NCBI GenBank assembly: GCA_013153405.1
Contig: JAADEM010000006.1
Span: 1-57,544, forward strand
Length of the DNA stretch: 57,544 nt
Origin: Chlorobiota bacterium
Lineage (GTDB): Bacteria > Bacteroidota > Bacteroidia > Bacteroidales > Marinilabiliaceae
Direction of reading: 5' to 3'
In this document: piece by piece, positions 55,038 to 57,544 of the stretch
Position numbering within the stretch: position 1 is the first letter of the stretch
Layout: each line of letters opens with the position of its first letter
Position numbers and translations under genes: made by a program
The notes under the pieces: model-generated
The model's database searches: none
What the model saw: the letters and a program-made list of their open reading frames with translations, nothing else
What the model was told of the DNA's origin: nothing

Positions 55038-55658
55038 TTATAATGTTTTCTCAAATGGCATACGGTTTACCAGCGAACGGCCTAACGTTATTTCATCGGC
55101 ATATTCCAACTCGTCACCTACCGATATTCCCCGTGCAATGGTAGTAATATTAACTCCTAAATGATGTAATTTATTGTATATATAAAAATTTGTTGTATCA
55201 CCTTCCATTGTTGTACTGAGTGCCAGTATTATCTCCTTAACTTCTCCTCTTTTAAGTTTTTCCTCTAAGGGGGCAATTGTCAGATCATCGGGGCCAATCC
55301 CGTCCATTGGTGATATTACTCCTCCCAACACATGATAGATACCGGTATACTGATGTGTATTTTCTATTGCCATCACATCTCTGATTGTTTCCACCACACA
55401 TATGGTAGAGTGGTCCCGCCCGGGATTGGCACAGATATCACAAACCTCCTTGTCAGAAATATTGAAACATGAAGAACAATAATGTATTTCACTTCGCATA
55501 TTCTTTATTGTATCCGAAAAGTGAGCAACCATTTCTTTATCCTGTTTCAACAGAAACAATACCAGTCGGAGTGCAGTTTTTTTTCCTATTCCAGGCAACT
55601 TGCTGAACTCATTAACTGCGCTCTCCAGAAGTTTAGACGGATAGTTTGTTGTTATCAT
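55038..55658 (-). CDS. recR: Recombination protein RecR
   Basis: RecR works with RecFO to load RecA at gaps and stalled forks. The 206-residue protein has an N-terminal helix-hairpin-helix ([20 protein letters not shown]), a four-cysteine zinc finger ([16 protein letters not shown], residues about 57-72), and a Toprim domain ([49 protein letters not shown]). The length is standard. It leads a run of four genes on the minus strand: recR, the membrane protein, the HAD protein and GT2. Confidence 0.96.
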   Translation of the reverse strand: MITTNYPSKLLESAVNEFSKLPGIGKKTALRLVLFLLKQDKEMVAHFSDTIKNMRSEIHYCSSCFNISDKEVCDICANPGRDHSTICVVETIRDVMAIENTHQYTGIYHVLGGVISPMDGIGPDDLTIAPLEEKLKRGEVKEIILALSTTMEGDTTNFYIYNKLHHLGVNITTIARGISVGDELEYADEITLGRSLVNRMPFEKTL

Positions 55659-55801
55659 TTCTGTGCTGTTTCAAAACACAGCAAAGGTAACAAAAATGTT
55701 TTGATGTCATATTTTATAAAACGGACTATACCATTAAGCACAGCACAGCAGATTTCGGTATACATATCTATTTTACATGCTATCAATTCGGTATAAAATA
55801 T

Positions 55802-55809
55802 TATTTTTG
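55802..55809 (+). promoter_or_regulatory. Possible -7 box of the sodium:solute symporter
   Basis: TATTTTTG matches TAnnTTTG exactly and lies about 20 nt before the start codon. The predicted transcript start near 55816 would give a very short leader. No TTTG is seen at 19-20 nt upstream. Confidence 0.4.
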
Positions 55810-55828
55810 AAACATAAACCATACGCAA

Positions 55829-57277
55829 ATGAATCCCGCAGTCACAGCTATTGTAATAGGAGGCTATTTTTTATTACTTATTGTAATATCACTAATTACA
55901 GGAAAGAAAGCCGACAACGAAACATTCTTTTTAGGAAACAGAAAATCGCCCTGGTATATCGTTTCAATCGGAATGATTGGGGCATCGCTTTCCGGAGTTA
56001 CTTTCATTTCGGTTCCCGGGTGGGTTGGCACTACAGGGTTCACATATATGCAAATGGTATTCGGATATTTTCTGGGGTACCTGACCATTGCACACATTCT
56101 GCTACCTTTATATTACAAACTTAATCTAACCTCAATTTACACCTACCTGAATACCAGGTTCGGCATACGCTCATATAAGTCAGGAGCTGTTCTTTTTATA
56201 TTATCCAGAACCACTGGTGCTGCGGCCCGGCTTTTTTTAATGGCCAATGTTTTGCAAATAACACTTTTTGATGCACTTGGCATCTCTTTCGAATTCACTG
56301 TTTTTATTACAATAGCATTAATATGGTTATACACATTTCGCGGCGGTATTAAAACCATAATATGGACCGACACTCTGCAGACCGTTTTCATGCTCACATC
56401 GGTTATTCTCACTATTGTCTTCATTGCAAAATCTATGAACCTGTCATTCACAGGCCTTTTTGAGACCATAAAAAACAGTGATTATTCAACAATGTTTGTT
56501 TTTGACGATTTTCATTCAAAACAAAACTTCTTCAAGCAATTCCTTTCCGGGGCATTTATTACAATAGTAATGACCGGGCTCGATCAGGACATGATGCAAA
56601 AAAACCTTACCTGCCGCAATCTGAAAGAGGCTCAAAAAAACATGTACTGGTATGGTGCCGCTTTTGTTCCGGTAAATTTACTTTTTCTGGGTTTGGGTGC
56701 TCTGCTATATATTTTTGCAAATCGAAACGGAATTCCCATTCCCGAACGTGCCGATAATCTTTTTCCGATGATAGCCACAGGCGGATATCTGCCTGAGATA
56801 GTCGGAATAATATTTATACTGGGACTTGTAGCTGCTGCATATTCCAGTGCCGACTCCGCCCTCACCTCTCTAACCACATCATTTTCTGTTGATATAATCA
56901 ACATTTCACGTTTTGAAGAACAAAAAGCAAAACGTATAAGACTGGGAGTACATATTGGCTTTTCTGTTATTTTAATGTTTGTGATTATTCTTTTTAAGCT
57001 GTTAAGCAATGACAGTATCATCAGCACACTGTTTACCCTGGCCGGTTATACATACGGACCTCTGTTAGGACTTTATGCTTTCGGGCTGTTTTCGAAAAAG
57101 AATGTTCCTGACATATGGATTCCGGCTATAGCCATTGCATCTCCGTTACTGACGGGCATTCTCGACTTCAACTCTCCTGAATGGTTCGGATTTCAATTAG
57201 GCTTCGAAAAGCTGATAATTAACGGAGGAATAACAATACTTGCACTAATTATTTTATCAAAATTCAAAAAAAATTAA
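55829..57277 (+). CDS. Sodium:solute symporter (SSS family)
   Basis: The 482-residue membrane protein has about thirteen helices. Family signs are FFLGNRKSPWYIVSIGMIGASLSGVTFI at the N-terminus (here cited in parts: NRKSPWYIVS, SLSGVTFISVPGWVG), YTFRGGIKTIIWTDTLQTV in the middle and AAYSSADSALTSLTTSFSVD near residue 345, which carries the sodium-binding serines. Family members import sugars, amino acids, sialic acid or other solutes with Na+. The substrate here is unknown. It is divergent from recR and ends in a strong terminator. Confidence 0.92.
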   Translation: MNPAVTAIVIGGYFLLLIVISLITGKKADNETFFLGNRKSPWYIVSIGMIGASLSGVTFISVPGWVGTTGFTYMQMVFGYFLGYLTIAHILLPLYYKLNLTSIYTYLNTRFGIRSYKSGAVLFILSRTTGAAARLFLMANVLQITLFDALGISFEFTVFITIALIWLYTFRGGIKTIIWTDTLQTVFMLTSVILTIVFIAKSMNLSFTGLFETIKNSDYSTMFVFDDFHSKQNFFKQFLSGAFITIVMTGLDQDMMQKNLTCRNLKEAQKNMYWYGAAFVPVNLLFLGLGALLYIFANRNGIPIPERADNLFPMIATGGYLPEIVGIIFILGLVAAAYSSADSALTSLTTSFSVDIINISRFEEQKAKRIRLGVHIGFSVILMFVIILFKLLSNDSIISTLFTLAGYTYGPLLGLYAFGLFSKKNVPDIWIPAIAIASPLLTGILDFNSPEWFGFQLGFEKLIINGGITILALIILSKFKKN

Positions 57278-57397
57278 ATTCTGAATAAGTGTAACCTACA
57301 ATTCGGATGTCATATAGATGTAACGAAAGAATGAAGTAGAGCTTTGTTGTAATTCTGTTTAACATTCTTCCCCGTTATCCGATTTAGCAAAAAGAAG

Positions 57398-57435
57398 AAA
57401 AAAAAGTCATCCCGCAACGGCAGGATGACTTTTTT
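57398..57435 (+). terminator. Terminator of the symporter gene
   Basis: AAAAAGTCATCC (57401-57412) and GGATGACTTTTT (57423-57434) form a stem with a T-run on the plus side. It ends the transcript of the symporter about 120 nt after its stop codon. The remaining sequence to 57544 holds no gene. Confidence 0.85.
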
Positions 57436-57544
57436 AGTTATTTATATGTATGGTCACAAATTAGCGTCAAACAAAAGAATAACTCTTCCTAACCTCAAAC
57501 ACTTTTCAAAAAGTTATCAGACCCGTCTTATGAGGATATCCCCA

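Overview
The window reads as a chromosomal segment of a Bacteroidota bacterium, most likely a Bacteroidales-type lineage. The evidence is the ispF-porV-porU / gldJ-murF block (type IX secretion and gliding genes in their usual order), several promoters of the Bacteroidota form TTTG-N19/20-TAnnTTTG, few purine-rich ribosome binding sites, the fused SecDF, DUF5916 and FtsX-family permease proteins, and lipoproteins and TPR/PD40 proteins of PorE type. The genus cannot be fixed from the sequence. The DNA is AT-rich, coding density is high, and I see no prophage, IS element or CRISPR array.

Layout. 1-3.1 kb: an HdeD-like membrane protein, a steroid-5-alpha-reductase-like membrane enzyme and an Xre/RES toxin-antitoxin pair. 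3.1-3.4 kb: tRNA-Gly and tRNA-Leu, with promoter and terminator. 3.5-13.2 kb, mostly minus strand: a thioredoxin-like lipoprotein, mutS, a 56-residue membrane peptide, comB, a MATE exporter, a TrmN6-like methyltransferase, a TIGR02757 protein, a LolD-type ATPase, a Ca2+/Na+ exchanger and TatA. 13.3-18.9 kb: secDF, an acyl-CoA synthetase and a thioredoxin. 19.0-27.8 kb: ispF-porV-porU diverging from gldJ-murF. 28-30.2 kb: a DUF5916 outer-membrane protein behind a leader that looks structured. 30.2-34.3 kb: an overlapping envelope/tRNA-modification operon (GT2, LpxL-like acyltransferase, SuhB, MtaB). 34.5-38.2 kb: PhoH-like, folC, tRNA-Val and rex. 38.4-44.6 kb: a two-component system with a sigma-54 activator, divergent from a two-gene ABC transporter. 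44.7-48.4 kb: alaS and an M23 peptidase. 48.5-52.7 kb: an acetyltransferase and two tandem PorE-like TPR/PD40 proteins. 52.9-57.3 kb: GT2, a BT0820-like HAD protein, a small membrane protein, recR and a sodium:solute symporter.

How genes work together. PorU and PorV form the attachment part of the type IX secretion pathway, GldJ belongs to the gliding/secretion lipoproteins, SecDF and TatA feed proteins into the periplasm, and the PorE-like proteins may tie an outer-membrane machine to peptidoglycan. The GT2/LpxL/SuhB and later GT2 genes point to lipid A or surface-glycan synthesis.

The most interesting part is 38.4-44.6 kb. A histidine kinase with almost no extracytoplasmic loop and a sigma-54 activator lie opposite an ABC transporter whose ATPase has altered Q-loop, signature, D-loop and H-loop residues. 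Between them are a near-consensus -24/-12 promoter and two matching palindromes of the form TGTYCG-N4-CGRACA. This resembles a self-sensing transporter/kinase module controlled by sigma-54. A second candidate is the leader at 27945-28030, where nested stems and alternating CCTGA/TCAGG segments could form mutually exclusive structures upstream of the DUF5916 gene.
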